Source: Roseateles aquatilis
Lineage (GTDB): Bacteria > Pseudomonadota > Gammaproteobacteria > Burkholderiales > Burkholderiaceae_C
DNA: 64,000 nucleotides
Direction of reading: 5' to 3'
Assembly (NCBI RefSeq): GCF_002205645.1
Contig: NZ_NIOF01000005.1
Coordinates: 124,001-188,000 of the forward strand
In this document: in pieces, positions 35,125-44,738 of the stretch
How positions within the stretch are numbered: the first letter of the stretch is position 1
How the letters are laid out: each line of letters opens with the position of its first letter
Notes under the pieces: model-generated
Database searches by the model: none
What the model was told of the DNA's origin: nothing
Seen by the model: only the letters and a program-made list of their open reading frames with translations
Position numbers and translations under genes: made by a program

Positions 35125-37806
35125 TCAGGCCTCCCCCAGCGCCCGGGCCACCAGCTCGGCCTGCTCCAGGTGGTGCAGCACCTGGGACGAGGTCGCCCCC
35201 GATGCGTTCGGCGGCCGCGCCACGCAGCGCAGCCGCGCGTGGGCCGGCAAGACGTCGTCCATCTGCTCGCGCACGTAGCTCCAGGCGCCTTGCTGGCGGT
35301 GCTCTTCCTGGACCCAGGTGATCTCGACCAGCGCGGGGTATCGACCGAACAGCGCCGTCAGCGCCTCGCCGGGGAACGGATACAGCTGCTCCAGGCGGAC
35401 CACCGCCAGATCCGCCCGCGCCACCGCGCGCCGGCCGCGGTCCAGGTCGTGATAGACCTTGCCGGCGCACAGCACCAGGCGCTCCACCTGGCCGGGCCGC
35501 TCGACCCGCGCATCGTCGATGACGAGCTGGAACTCGCCGTCCGCCAGGTCCTCCAGCGTCGCGTGCGAGGCTTTCTCCGAGTACAGCGTGCCCTTGGGCG
35601 TCATCGCCACCAGCGGCTTGCGCAGCGTGCAGAAGGCCTGCCGCCGCAGCGCATGGAACCACTGCGCGGCCGTCGACGGGCAGATCACGCGCAGGTTGTC
35701 CCCGCCGCACAGCTGCAGGAAGCGGCTCAGGTAGCCGCTCGAATGATCGGGCCCGATGCCTTCGTTGCCGTGCGGCAGCAGGATCGCGAGGGCGGACACG
35801 TCGCCCCACTTCTCCTCGCCGGAGCTGATGTACTGATCGATGTAGACCTGTGCGTTGTTCACGAAGTCACCGAACTGCGCCTCCCACACCGTCAGCGTCC
35901 GCGCGGCCGCGACGCTGTAGCCGTACTCGAAGCCCACCACCGCCTCCTCGGACAGCGGCGAGTTGAAGATCTTGAAGCGCCCGGCGCGCCGGCCGTCCAA
36001 GGCTTCCCGGGCGGCTTGGCGCAAGGGCACGACCTCCTCGGCGGCATCTTCGCCAGCGGCCTGCGAGGTCCACGCCGCCTGTCGATGCAGGAAGGTCCCC
36101 CGCCGCACGTCCATGCCGGAGATCCGCACGTTCACGCCCTCGCGCAGCACGGTCGCGTAGGCGAGGTTCTCCGCCAGGCACCAGTCGACGCGCAGCGACG
36201 GCGGCGCCGCCGCGAGGGTCCGCGGTACATCGCCGGGCGTGCTGTCCGGCAGGTCCTCCGCTGTCTCGGCCGGCGCCAGCCCCGCCATGCGTCGCCAGTG
36301 ATCGATGAGCGTGCGCACCATCGCGTGCGGGACGAAGCCGTCCGGCAGCCGCGTCATCGCGCGGACGAGGTCGCGCAGCGTCGCCGTGTCGATCGCCGGC
36401 GCCCCCACGGGCCGCCGCAACGGCCGCGGCACATCGTCCGTCCCGGGCATCGTCGGAACGGAGAAGGCCTGATGCGCGCGCACGCGGCTGTGGGCCAGGT
36501 GCGTGTCCATGTCCTCCGGCGCCGCGACGCCCTCGGCGCGCAGCGCCGCGGCATATCGCTCGACGACGGTGGGATGCGCCCCGGTGACCGCATGGACGCG
36601 GGGACGCGTCAGCGCGGGCACGTCGTTCTCCGAATGGCCGAGGCGGCGATAGCCGATCAGATCGATGACCACGTCGGTGCCGAAGCGCGCGCGCCAGGCC
36701 ATCGCGAGGGCGGCGGCACGCAACGCCTGCTCCGGCTCGTCGGCATTCACGCGCAGCACCGGCGCGTCGACCATGCGGGTGACGTCGGTGCAGTAACGCG
36801 CCGGACAGACGCTCATCGGGTTCGGCTCGGTGAAGCCGACCTGGTTGTTGATGATCACGTGCACCGTGCCGCCGACGTCGTAGCCCGGCTTGCCGCCGAG
36901 CATCAAGGTCTCCATCACCACGCCCTGCCCCGCGAAGGCCGCGTCGCCATGCAGCATCAACGGCAGGACGCGGAGGCGGCCGTCCCTGCCATCCCGCGTC
37001 CCCTCATCGGTCGCGTCCTGGACCGCGCGCACCATGCCCGTCAGCACCGGATGCACGCTCTGCAGGTGGGACGGGTTGTGGGCCAGCGTCAGCGCGACGA
37101 TCCCCCGCGGCGTCGCCAGCTCGTGCTCGGCGCCGAGGTGATAGACCAGGTCGGTATGCGCTTCGGGACGGGGCGACTTCGGGTCGAAGTAATCGAGGAT
37201 CCTGGCCGGCGGCATGCCCATCAGGTTGATCAGCACGTTGACGCGTCCGCGATGGGGCATGCCGAGGAAGATGCGCCGCGCGCCCTGGCCGGCCGCCTCG
37301 TCGCAGAGGGCGTGCAGCAGCGGGATCAGCGTTTCGTGGCCCTCGATCGAGAACCGCTTCGCATGCGGGAACTGCTGCGCGACGTGCGCCTCCCAGGCTT
37401 GGGCGCGCACCAGCCGGTCGAGCAACGCCAGCCGCTGGGCCGCGCCGCCGGGGGCGGGCGGCGCGGCCTCCATCTCGTGATGGAGCCAGTCGCGCCGGGC
37501 CTCGTCGCGCACCGCGCTGGCATCCAGCGCCAGGCCGCCGCAGTAGATCGCCTTCAGCGCCCGGTCCAGGTCGGCCACGGTACGCGCGCTCCAGAGCGGC
37601 GTGCCGGCCGGCGACAGCCATTCGCCCGGCTGCAGGCCGAAACGCCGCGGATCGAGCATCGCCGCGTCCGCCGGTCGGGCGAGGCCCAGCGGATCGAGCC
37701 GCGCGCTGCGGTGCCCGTCGCGCCGGTGCGCGTCGATGAAGGCGAGCACCTCGGGCCGCCACCGGGTGGACGGCGCCGATCCGCCGGGATGGATCCGATC
37801 GTTCAT
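35125..37806 (-). CDS. SucA-type 2-oxoglutarate dehydrogenase E1 paralogue, orphan
   Basis: 893 residues, shorter than E. coli SucA at about 930. It lacks the usual N-terminal E2-binding extension and opens straight into VLAFIDAHRRDGHRSARLDPLGL. Thiamine diphosphate and active-site blocks are present: GMPHRGRVNVLINL, GDAAFAGQGVVMETL, HVIINNQVGFT, FNSPLSEEAVVGFEYGYS and GDFVNNAQVYIDQYI. The block FSIEGHETLIPLLHAL has His where SucA has Gly. No sucB or lpd gene is adjacent, so it may be a second copy with altered substrate or a free decarboxylase acting on 2-oxoglutarate or another 2-oxo acid. Start at 37806 chosen as the first in-frame ATG with plausible context. Confidence 0.85.
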   Translation of the reverse strand: MNDRIHPGGSAPSTRWRPEVLAFIDAHRRDGHRSARLDPLGLARPADAAMLDPRRFGLQPGEWLSPAGTPLWSARTVADLDRALKAIYCGGLALDASAVRDEARRDWLHHEMEAAPPAPGGAAQRLALLDRLVRAQAWEAHVAQQFPHAKRFSIEGHETLIPLLHALCDEAAGQGARRIFLGMPHRGRVNVLINLMGMPPARILDYFDPKSPRPEAHTDLVYHLGAEHELATPRGIVALTLAHNPSHLQSVHPVLTGMVRAVQDATDEGTRDGRDGRLRVLPLMLHGDAAFAGQGVVMETLMLGGKPGYDVGGTVHVIINNQVGFTEPNPMSVCPARYCTDVTRMVDAPVLRVNADEPEQALRAAALAMAWRARFGTDVVIDLIGYRRLGHSENDVPALTRPRVHAVTGAHPTVVERYAAALRAEGVAAPEDMDTHLAHSRVRAHQAFSVPTMPGTDDVPRPLRRPVGAPAIDTATLRDLVRAMTRLPDGFVPHAMVRTLIDHWRRMAGLAPAETAEDLPDSTPGDVPRTLAAAPPSLRVDWCLAENLAYATVLREGVNVRISGMDVRRGTFLHRQAAWTSQAAGEDAAEEVVPLRQAAREALDGRRAGRFKIFNSPLSEEAVVGFEYGYSVAAARTLTVWEAQFGDFVNNAQVYIDQYISSGEEKWGDVSALAILLPHGNEGIGPDHSSGYLSRFLQLCGGDNLRVICPSTAAQWFHALRRQAFCTLRKPLVAMTPKGTLYSEKASHATLEDLADGEFQLVIDDARVERPGQVERLVLCAGKVYHDLDRGRRAVARADLAVVRLEQLYPFPGEALTALFGRYPALVEITWVQEEHRQQGAWSYVREQMDDVLPAHARLRCVARPPNASGATSSQVLHHLEQAELVARALGEA

Positions 37807-37926
37807 GCGATTGCGTTCCCTGGGCCGCCGGGGGCCGTTCCGTGTCGTCCCCGCACCGTGCCACGGGTCAGGGATCTCGGGCAAGGCGCGGACCGGGGTC
37901 GACGGTCGCCGGCCGGCCCCTTTGAC

Positions 37927-38154
37927 TTACGCTTGTTCCGCGAAGGTCGCGATGTACTGGCGCGCCACCGCGTCGGCATGGGTGACGGCCTCGTCGACGG
38001 AAGGGAATTCATCCTCGAGCTCGTGCCAGGCGGTGGGGCCGCGGTGCGCGTCCTCCTCGCCCTTGACCACGAAGCGTCCGCGCCAGGGTCCGGAGACCTG
38101 GCCGAACGCATCCAGCACATAGGTGCGGCCCTTGTGGTGGCGGACGGTCTGCAT
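37927..38154 (-). CDS. 75-residue conserved-looking protein, unknown
   Basis: Starts MQTVRHHKGRTYVLDAFGQV and has a beta-rich first half (RGRFVVKGEEDAHRG) and a helical end (SVDEAVTHADAVARQYIATFAE). No signal, membrane helix or known motif. The layout suggests a small nucleic acid or ligand-binding fold. It sits alone between the SucA-type gene and the large GGDEF gene on the same strand, without a visible operon link. Confidence 0.6.
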   Translation of the reverse strand: MQTVRHHKGRTYVLDAFGQVSGPWRGRFVVKGEEDAHRGPTAWHELEDEFPSVDEAVTHADAVARQYIATFAEQA

Positions 38155-38302
38155 GGTGGCATCGCGCGCATTGGCGCGTCGAACACGGTGCCCGTGGTTT
38201 TACACCGCCCGCCGCTTTACTGGAATGAAATCCCCGTGACGATCGGGGCGGCTGGGCGACACGGTCCGGCGAGTCACGGCGAGTCGCCGCGCGTGCCGGC
38301 CT

Positions 38303-41300
38303 TCAGCAGACCCGGTTCCGTCCGTCGCGTTTGGCGGCATACAACGCGTCGTCGGCCTCGGCGATCAGGCTTTCCAGCGTCCGATCCCCGTCGGGCACGC
38401 AGGCGGCCACGCCCAGGCTGACGGTCACCACCGGGCCGGCCGGCGAGGCCGGATGCGGCAGCGCGAGCGCCTCGATGCCGGCGCGGATCTGCTCGGCGAC
38501 CTTCGCCGCGGCGGCGTGGTCGGCGCCGGGCAGCAGCACGACGAACTCCTCGCCGCCATATCGCGCCGCCAGGTCGCCGGCGCGGCCCACGGCCTGGCTC
38601 AGCACGGCGCCGATGGCGGCCAGGCATTCGTCGCCCTTCAGATGGCCCATCTGGTCGTTGTAGCGCTTGAACGCGTCGACGTCGGCCAGCACCAGCCCCA
38701 GCGAGGCGCTGGCGCGACGCGCCCGGCGCCACTCCTCGACGGCGGCCTCGTTGAAGCGGCGGCGGTTGGCCAGCCCGGTGACGACGTCGAGGAAGGACAG
38801 CCGCTGCAGATGCTCGTTGGCCATGCGCAGTTCCTCGGTGCGCTGGGCCACGAGCCGTTCCATCTCGGCCTGCCGCAGCCGCAGCCGGCGCGTGCGCAGA
38901 CGGACGAGGCCGGCGACGACGCCGATCGCCAGCACCACGAGCAGGGCCCGGAACCAGCCCGTCTCGTAGAAGCGCGGACGCACGATGATTTCGAGCGGCG
39001 TCTCCGACTCGCGCCAGCGCAGGCCGTCGCCGGACACCGCCAGCCGCAACCGGTAGCGACCATGCTCCAGCGCGGGGAAGGTCAGTTCGCGGTCGCCGGC
39101 GACATCGGTCCAGCCGCGCGACAGCCCTTCCATCAGGAAGCGGAAGCGGACGCGATCGGCTTCGCGCAGCGTTGACGCGGCGATGCCGACGGACAGCGCC
39201 ACCGGCCCCGGCGGCAGGTCCAGCGCCCGGCCGTCGAGCGGCCACGGCTCGCCGTCGACGGTCAATTGCTCGATGCGGACGGCGGGCGGCTCGCCGCCGC
39301 CCGGCAGCCGGGCCGGATCGACGATGACCAGCCCGCCCGACGACGGCAGCCAGACACGGCCCTGCGCATCGACGGCACCGGCGGCCTGCAGGCTGCCGGC
39401 GAAGCTCGTCGCCCGCAGCGTGTCGCCGGGGCCGAAACCGACCGTGCGGACCTGCTTGAGCCGCCCGTCCAGGAATGCATCCAGATCGGCGCGCGCGACG
39501 CGGTAGAAGCCGCGGTTGCAGGTGATCCAGAACTGGCCCGCGTGGTCTTCGAGGAAGACCTGCGACAGGCCGTCCCACAGGCCGTCGGCGGGACGGATCG
39601 CGCCGATGCTGCCGTCCTTGATGCGATTGATGCCTTCGCCGTTGGTGCCGATCCAGATCTCGCCGCGGTTGTCTTCCTTCAGCGCCACGATCCAGTCGGA
39701 CAGCAGCCCGTCGGCGGTGGTGAAGGTCTTGGCGACGCCGTCGCGCCAACGTACCAGGCCCTGCCCGGTGGTGCCGAACCAGAGCGTGCCCGCGCGGTCC
39801 TGCAGGATCGCGGCCACGCCTTCGGCGGGCAGGCCGGGCGCCTTCACGATGTCGAAGCCATGGCCGTTGAAGCGCGCCAGCCCGGCGCGCGTGCCGACCC
39901 ACAAGGTGCCCGCGCGGTCCTCCTGGATGGAGCGCACCTCGACGCCGGGCAGGCCGCTGTCGGCACCGAAGACCTCGATGCGGCCGCCGATCATGCGCGC
40001 CACGCCGGCGGTGTAGGTGCCGATCCAGAGCGCGCCGTCACGGGTCTCGTGCAGCGTGGAGATCTCGTCGGTCGGCAGCCCGTCGGCCTTGCCGATCACG
40101 GTGATGCGGCCGTCCTTCAATCGGTTGAGGCCGCCACCGGAGGTCGCGGCCCAGATCGTGCCGTCGCGGCTGGCCAGCACCGAGCGCACGTTGTCGTGGC
40201 TCAGGCCCTCGGGCGTGCCCAGGATGGTGAAGCTGCGGTTGCGCAGCCGGTTCAGGCCGTCGACCCAGGTGCCGACCCAGAGGCTGCCCTCACGGTCCGC
40301 CAGCATCGACCAGATCTGGCTGCCGGCCAGTCCGTTGGCCGTGGACACGGTGCTGAAGCGCCCGTCCCGAAAGCGGCTCACGCCGGCGCCCCAGCTGCCC
40401 ACCCACAGGTCGCCGCGCGCGTCGCGGGCCAGCGCGGTAAGGTGGTCGCTGGGCAGGCCGTCGGCGGTCGTGTAAATGCGCATGTCCGGCTTGTCGATGC
40501 CATGCATGCGGACCAGGCCGCCGCCCGCGGTCGCGGCCCACACGCCCCCGGACGGATCGGCGAGCAGTTGCCGCACCAGCAGATGCGGGAAGCCGTTGGA
40601 CGGATTGAAGACCTTGAAACCGCCGCCGGGCGGCATGGCGACGAGGCCGCCGCCGGTGGTGGCGATCCAGAGCGTGCCGGCGGTGTCGAAGACCACGGTC
40701 CGCAGCCGCGCGGTGGGCAGGCCGTCCGCCTCGCCGAAGGTCTTGACCTCGCCGTCGCGCCAGCGCATCAGGCCGCCGTCGCCCGCCGCCCAGACGGTGC
40801 CGGACTTGTCCTGCGCGAAGGACCAGACGCGGCGCTTGCCCGCCTGCGCCTTGGTAATGGCGGTGGAGAAGCGGCCGTGCTGGTAGATCACCGCGCCGTT
40901 GGGATGGCCGATCCAGAGCCGGCCCTGCGCATCCTCCAGCAGGCCGAAGACCGGCTGCGAGGCGATCTCCGGCGCATGCGCGTTCTCGAAGGTCGTGAAG
41001 CGCTTGCCGTCGAAACGCGCCAGCCCGCCCGCGGTGCCGATCCACAGGCCGCCGTCGCGGGATTGCAGCAGCGCCTGCACGGTGTTGAGCGGCAGGCCCT
41101 GCTCGGTCTGCCAGAGGTCGATCTTGTACTGGCTGACGGCGCGGACCGGGTCGCGCAGGTCGCCGGCCGGCACCGGGTCGAGGGCCGACGCCGAAGCGCC
41201 CGGTGAGGCGGAGGTCGCCGCGGACGCCCCGGAGGCCGGCAGCGGCGCCGAGGTCAGCGGGCTCGGCACGGCCAGCGCCGGCCTCGCCATCGGCGCGACG

Positions 41301-41380
41301 ACGCACGCCAGCGCCACGCCGAGGGCGACGGCGCGCGCCAGGTCGGCGAGGAAGAGCGGCAGGGTCCGAGCGGAAGTCAT
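38303..41380 (-). CDS. two-component-propeller sensor diguanylate cyclase
   Basis: 1025 residues. A signal/anchor start (residues 1-35) and Ala/Ser/Pro linker are followed by about 14 repeats of the type WIGTxGGGLxRxxDG in the periplasm (about 90-660), forming two seven-bladed propellers. A Y_Y_Y domain (about 680-780) and a membrane helix near 785-810 come next. A short coiled coil precedes the GGDEF domain with LDVVTGLANRRRFNE and RYGGEEFVVLLP. This is the reg_prop sensor layout normally coupled to histidine kinases or GGDEF outputs. It should sense a polysaccharide or other extracellular ligand and make c-di-GMP. The start at 41380 is chosen because the longer ATG at 41491 adds only low-complexity sequence. 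Confidence 0.9.
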   Translation of the reverse strand: MTSARTLPLFLADLARAVALGVALACVVAPMARPALAVPSPLTSAPLPASGASAATSASPGASASALDPVPAGDLRDPVRAVSQYKIDLWQTEQGLPLNTVQALLQSRDGGLWIGTAGGLARFDGKRFTTFENAHAPEIASQPVFGLLEDAQGRLWIGHPNGAVIYQHGRFSTAITKAQAGKRRVWSFAQDKSGTVWAAGDGGLMRWRDGEVKTFGEADGLPTARLRTVVFDTAGTLWIATTGGGLVAMPPGGGFKVFNPSNGFPHLLVRQLLADPSGGVWAATAGGGLVRMHGIDKPDMRIYTTADGLPSDHLTALARDARGDLWVGSWGAGVSRFRDGRFSTVSTANGLAGSQIWSMLADREGSLWVGTWVDGLNRLRNRSFTILGTPEGLSHDNVRSVLASRDGTIWAATSGGGLNRLKDGRITVIGKADGLPTDEISTLHETRDGALWIGTYTAGVARMIGGRIEVFGADSGLPGVEVRSIQEDRAGTLWVGTRAGLARFNGHGFDIVKAPGLPAEGVAAILQDRAGTLWFGTTGQGLVRWRDGVAKTFTTADGLLSDWIVALKEDNRGEIWIGTNGEGINRIKDGSIGAIRPADGLWDGLSQVFLEDHAGQFWITCNRGFYRVARADLDAFLDGRLKQVRTVGFGPGDTLRATSFAGSLQAAGAVDAQGRVWLPSSGGLVIVDPARLPGGGEPPAVRIEQLTVDGEPWPLDGRALDLPPGPVALSVGIAASTLREADRVRFRFLMEGLSRGWTDVAGDRELTFPALEHGRYRLRLAVSGDGLRWRESETPLEIIVRPRFYETGWFRALLVVLAIGVVAGLVRLRTRRLRLRQAEMERLVAQRTEELRMANEHLQRLSFLDVVTGLANRRRFNEAAVEEWRRARRASASLGLVLADVDAFKRYNDQMGHLKGDECLAAIGAVLSQAVGRAGDLAARYGGEEFVVLLPGADHAAAAKVAEQIRAGIEALALPHPASPAGPVVTVSLGVAACVPDGDRTLESLIAEADDALYAAKRDGRNRVC

Positions 41381-41501
41381 AGGTGGGCGGGTCGCGCCGG
41401 ATTGTGACTCGGCCCGGGCGCCGCCCGCATCCGTCGTACAGGGCACGCGTGCGGTCCGCGTGAAGCCTTGCCCAGGAGTCGGCGCGGCCATGGCCCGGCG
41501 G

Positions 41502-43133
41502 TCATCCGCGCGCCGCCGGCGCGACGTGGTCCCAGGACAGGCCGAACTTCAACAGGTACTTGCGCAGGCGGTCGGCGTCGTTGACGACGCTGCGCGCCTG
41601 GCGGCTGGCCTGGAACAGCCGCCGGCCGGCCTCGGAGAGCGACCCCGACGCGCGGCACACGCGCAGCACCGCCGCCAGTTGCAGACGGTCGAACCGGTCC
41701 ATCGCCTCCAGCGCCGCGCGGTCCAGCACCTCGTCGAGCAAGGCGTCGTCCGCCTCGTCGCGTCCGTCGCCGGCATGCACCTCGTCGCCGCGCTCCCAGA
41801 GCCATTCGAGCCGCGCGATCTCGGCCTCCACCAGCGGCAGCCCGATGCGCCCGCCCTCGGCCAGCGTCGCCAGCCGCGTCACCGAGGCCGACAGGTCGCG
41901 GAAGTTGCCGCTCCACAACGCCCGCGACGACTGGGCGAAGCTCAGGTAACGCGCCTTCGCCTCCGCGTTGAAGCGCACCGCGCGGCCGGCCTCGCGCGCG
42001 CCGAGCTGCAACAGGTGATCGACGTTGGGCTCGATGTCCTCGGGCCGCTCGCGCAGGCCGGGCAGGCTGTAGGTCCAGAGATTGATCCGCGCGAACAGGT
42101 CGTCGCGGAATCGGCCGGCCGCCACCTCGGCGCGCAGATCGCGATTGGTGCCGACGATCAGTTGGAAGTCGCTCTCCACCTCGCGGTCGGCGCCGACGGG
42201 CAGGAAGCGTTTCTCCTCGATCGCCTTCAGCAGCATGGCCTGCTCGTCGAGGCCGAGCTCGCCGATTTCGTCCAGAAACAGCAGCCCCTTGTCCGCGGTG
42301 CGCAGCAGGCCGGGCCGATCGGCCATCGCGCCGGTGAAGGATCCCTTCTTGTGCCCGAACAGCGTTGACGCCGCGCCGTCCCCACGCAGCGTGGCGCAAT
42401 TCACCTCGACGAAATCGCCGTCCAGCTGGTGACGGGACTGCTTCAGCGCGTACATCCGCCGCGCGAGGAAGGACTTGCCGGCGCCGGTCGGCCCGGTGAG
42501 CAGCATCGGCGCCCGCGACCGCACCGCCACGCGCTCCACTTCCTCGATCAACGCGTTGAAGCGCGCGTTGCGCGTCGCGATGCCGCTCTTGAGGAAAGCC
42601 ACGGCGTCGTGCCGCTCGGCGCGGAAGCGCTGCGCGATGCCGTCGTAGCGGGACAGGTCCAGATCGATCAACGCCACCGCGCCCGGCTCGCCCTCCTTCC
42701 ACTTGCGCGGCGGCGAGGTCTGCAGCAGCACGCCGGGGATGAAGCGCGCCTCCACCATCAGGAACATGCAGATCTGCGCGACGTGGGTGCCGGTGGTGAT
42801 GTGTGCCCGGTACTGCTCGCGCGTCGTGTCGAAGCGGTAGGCGCGGGCCCAGTCGTAGAGTGCCGCGTAGACCTCCCCGAAGTCCCACGGGTCCGCGACC
42901 GCCATCTCGACGAGGTTCACCTCGGTCTCCGGAGAGACGTTGGCGATGTCGCGCTTCAGCAGTTCCGCCAGAGCCAGGTGTTGCGGGGAATGGAACAGCT
43001 CCAGCCGATGCACGACCGCGTCCGGCTGCGACACCAGCGAGATCGTCGGCCGCCACTTCTCCCAGCGCCCGGCGCCGTGCCCGCCGTCCAGCTGGGAGCC
43101 GATGAATCCGATGACGACATGCTTCTTGGACAT
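41502..43133 (-). CDS. rtcR: sigma-54-dependent regulator RtcR
   Basis: 543 residues. Residues about 1-180 form the RtcR-type CARF domain (KHVVIGFIGSQLDGG, ITTGTHVAQICMFLMVE) that senses an RNA-derived nucleotide. Residues about 185-430 are the AAA+ sigma-54 activator with Walker A LTGPTGAGKS, loop KKGSFTGAMAD (GSFTGA in place of the common GAFTGA) and Walker B LLFLDEIGEL. The C-terminus carries the DNA-binding helices (ASGSLSEAGRRLFQAS). It is divergent from rtcB and is expected to bind an upstream site and drive the sigma-54 promoter when damaged RNA ends, such as 2',3'-cyclic phosphates or tRNA fragments, accumulate. Confidence 0.95.
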   Translation of the reverse strand: MSKKHVVIGFIGSQLDGGHGAGRWEKWRPTISLVSQPDAVVHRLELFHSPQHLALAELLKRDIANVSPETEVNLVEMAVADPWDFGEVYAALYDWARAYRFDTTREQYRAHITTGTHVAQICMFLMVEARFIPGVLLQTSPPRKWKEGEPGAVALIDLDLSRYDGIAQRFRAERHDAVAFLKSGIATRNARFNALIEEVERVAVRSRAPMLLTGPTGAGKSFLARRMYALKQSRHQLDGDFVEVNCATLRGDGAASTLFGHKKGSFTGAMADRPGLLRTADKGLLFLDEIGELGLDEQAMLLKAIEEKRFLPVGADREVESDFQLIVGTNRDLRAEVAAGRFRDDLFARINLWTYSLPGLRERPEDIEPNVDHLLQLGAREAGRAVRFNAEAKARYLSFAQSSRALWSGNFRDLSASVTRLATLAEGGRIGLPLVEAEIARLEWLWERGDEVHAGDGRDEADDALLDEVLDRAALEAMDRFDRLQLAAVLRVCRASGSLSEAGRRLFQASRQARSVVNDADRLRKYLLKFGLSWDHVAPAARG

Positions 43134-43163
43134 GGGCGAAGTCTAGCGTCGACGCGGCTCATC

Positions 43164-43181
43164 ACTAGCTTTTTGGCTAGT
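43164..43181. promoter_or_regulatory. ACTAGC-N6-GCTAGT palindrome, candidate RtcR enhancer
   Basis: A 6-bp perfect inverted repeat 128 bases upstream of the -24 element of the rtcB promoter and 31 bases from the rtcR start. It is the best palindrome in the divergent region, suitable as an upstream activator sequence and for rtcR self-control. Confidence 0.5.
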
Positions 43182-43308
43182 TTCTTATCCATACATCCAT
43201 TCACGACCTCATCTTCGGATGACCGGAGATCGCGACCGCCGCGACAACCGACAACATACTCGTTTGAAATCAATGACTTGCGATGACCTCGACGCCCTCT
43301 GCGCCGAC

Positions 43309-43325
43309 CTGGCACGGGCGTTGCA
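43309..43325 (+). promoter_or_regulatory. sigma-54 promoter CTGGCAC-N5-TTGCA of the rtc operon
   Basis: CTGGCACGGGCGTTGCA matches the consensus -24/-12 elements without a mismatch, with the correct five-base spacer. It lies 93 bases before the chosen rtcB start and faces rtcB, as required for RtcR activation. Confidence 0.92.
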
Positions 43326-43417
43326 ATGAAGCAGGGGCGGCGCATGTGCGTCGCCCCCGGGGAGTGGTGGCGGACCAGCGCAAGGGATGCCAACAGAATG
43401 CGAATGAGGAGGTCGAG

Positions 43418-44662
43418 ATGGACCAGCAGCAACAAGCGACGAATGCCATGAACAACTACAACCAGATGGACGTGCCCGGCGGCGTGCCGGTGAAGATGTG
43501 GACGCGCGGCGTCCCGGTCGAGGACGAGGCGCGCCAGCAGCTGTCCAACGCGGCCAGGCTGCCGGTGATCTTCAAGCACATCGCGGCGATGCCCGACGTG
43601 CACCTGGGCATCGGCGCGACGATCGGATCGGTGATCCCGACGCTGAAGGCGATCATCCCGGCCGCGGTCGGCGTCGACATCGGCTGCGGGATGATGGCTT
43701 GCAAGACGACCTTGACGGCCGAAGACCTGCCCGACAACCTGAGCCCGTTGCGCTCGGCGATCGAGCGCGCGGTGCCTCACGGCCGCACGCCGCGGGGCCG
43801 CGATGTCGGCGCCTGGAAGCACGTGCCCGAGGACGCCGATCAGGCTTGGTCGGCGCTGGCGCCCGAGTTCGACGAGCTCTGCCGCGACTATCCCAAGCTG
43901 AAGAACACCAACAACCGCCAGCATCTGGGCACGCTGGGCACGGGCAACCACTTCATCGAGGTCTGCCTCGACGAGGCGGGCTTCGTGTGGTTCATGCTGC
44001 ATTCGGGCTCGCGCGGCGTCGGCAACGCGATCGGATCGATGTTCATCGATCTGGCGAAGCAGGACGCGATGCGCCATCAGGCGAATCTGCCGGACGTGAA
44101 CCTGGCGTACTTCGAGGAAGGCGCGCGGTACTTCGGCGACTACGTGCGCGCGGTCGGCTGGGCGCAGAAATTCGCGGCGCAAAACCGCGAGCTGATGATG
44201 CGCAGGGTGATCGCCGCGACCAAGGCCGTGATCGCCAAGCCCTTCGAGAGTCACATCGAGGCGGTGAACTGCCACCACAACTACGTGCAGAAGGAAACGC
44301 ACTTCGGCACCGATGTCTTCGTGACCCGCAAGGGCGCGGTGAACGCCAGGCGCGGCCAGATGGGGATCATCCCCGGCAGCATGGGCGCGCGCAGCTACAT
44401 CGTCCGCGGCAAGGGCAACCCCGAGAGCTTCGACAGTTGCTCGCACGGCGCCGGCCGCACGATGAGCCGCACGGAGGCCAAGCGCCGCTTCACCGTCGCC
44501 GACCAGCATGCCGCGACCGAAGGGGTCGAGTGCCGCAAGGACGCCAACGTCATCGACGAGATCCCGATGGCCTACAAGGACATCGACGCGGTGATGGAGG
44601 CGCAGAAGGACCTGGTGGAGGTCGTGCACACGCTGAAGCAGGTGGTGTGCGTGAAGGGATAG
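43418..44662 (+). CDS. rtcB: RNA-splicing ligase RtcB
   Basis: 414 residues, close to E. coli RtcB (408). Active-site and metal ligands are visible: GVDIGCGM (Asp and Cys), LGTGNHFIE (His), MLHSGSRGVGN, NCHHNYVQKE (His pair), and guanylate-accepting His in CSHGAGRTMSR. It joins 3'-phosphate or 2',3'-cyclic phosphate ends to 5'-OH RNA ends with GTP and Mn. The start at 43418 has AGGAGG six bases upstream, so the longer frame from 43283 is not used. A Gln/Asn-rich leader MDQQQQATNAMNNYNQMDV replaces the usual short start. First gene of the operon. Confidence 0.97.
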   Translation: MDQQQQATNAMNNYNQMDVPGGVPVKMWTRGVPVEDEARQQLSNAARLPVIFKHIAAMPDVHLGIGATIGSVIPTLKAIIPAAVGVDIGCGMMACKTTLTAEDLPDNLSPLRSAIERAVPHGRTPRGRDVGAWKHVPEDADQAWSALAPEFDELCRDYPKLKNTNNRQHLGTLGTGNHFIEVCLDEAGFVWFMLHSGSRGVGNAIGSMFIDLAKQDAMRHQANLPDVNLAYFEEGARYFGDYVRAVGWAQKFAAQNRELMMRRVIAATKAVIAKPFESHIEAVNCHHNYVQKETHFGTDVFVTRKGAVNARRGQMGIIPGSMGARSYIVRGKGNPESFDSCSHGAGRTMSRTEAKRRFTVADQHAATEGVECRKDANVIDEIPMAYKDIDAVMEAQKDLVEVVHTLKQVVCVKG

Positions 44663-44738
44663 CCACCACGCGGCCCCTCGCTCAGACGGGTGGCGGGTGG
44701 CGAGGTGCGCGGCGCGTGGACGCCGCAGGGAGAAAAAG

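Noticed and set aside
41502-43133. CARF domain of RtcR as a hint of a CRISPR-type immune locus
   Set aside because: CARF is a known part of RtcR. There are no cas genes and no repeat-spacer array in the window.
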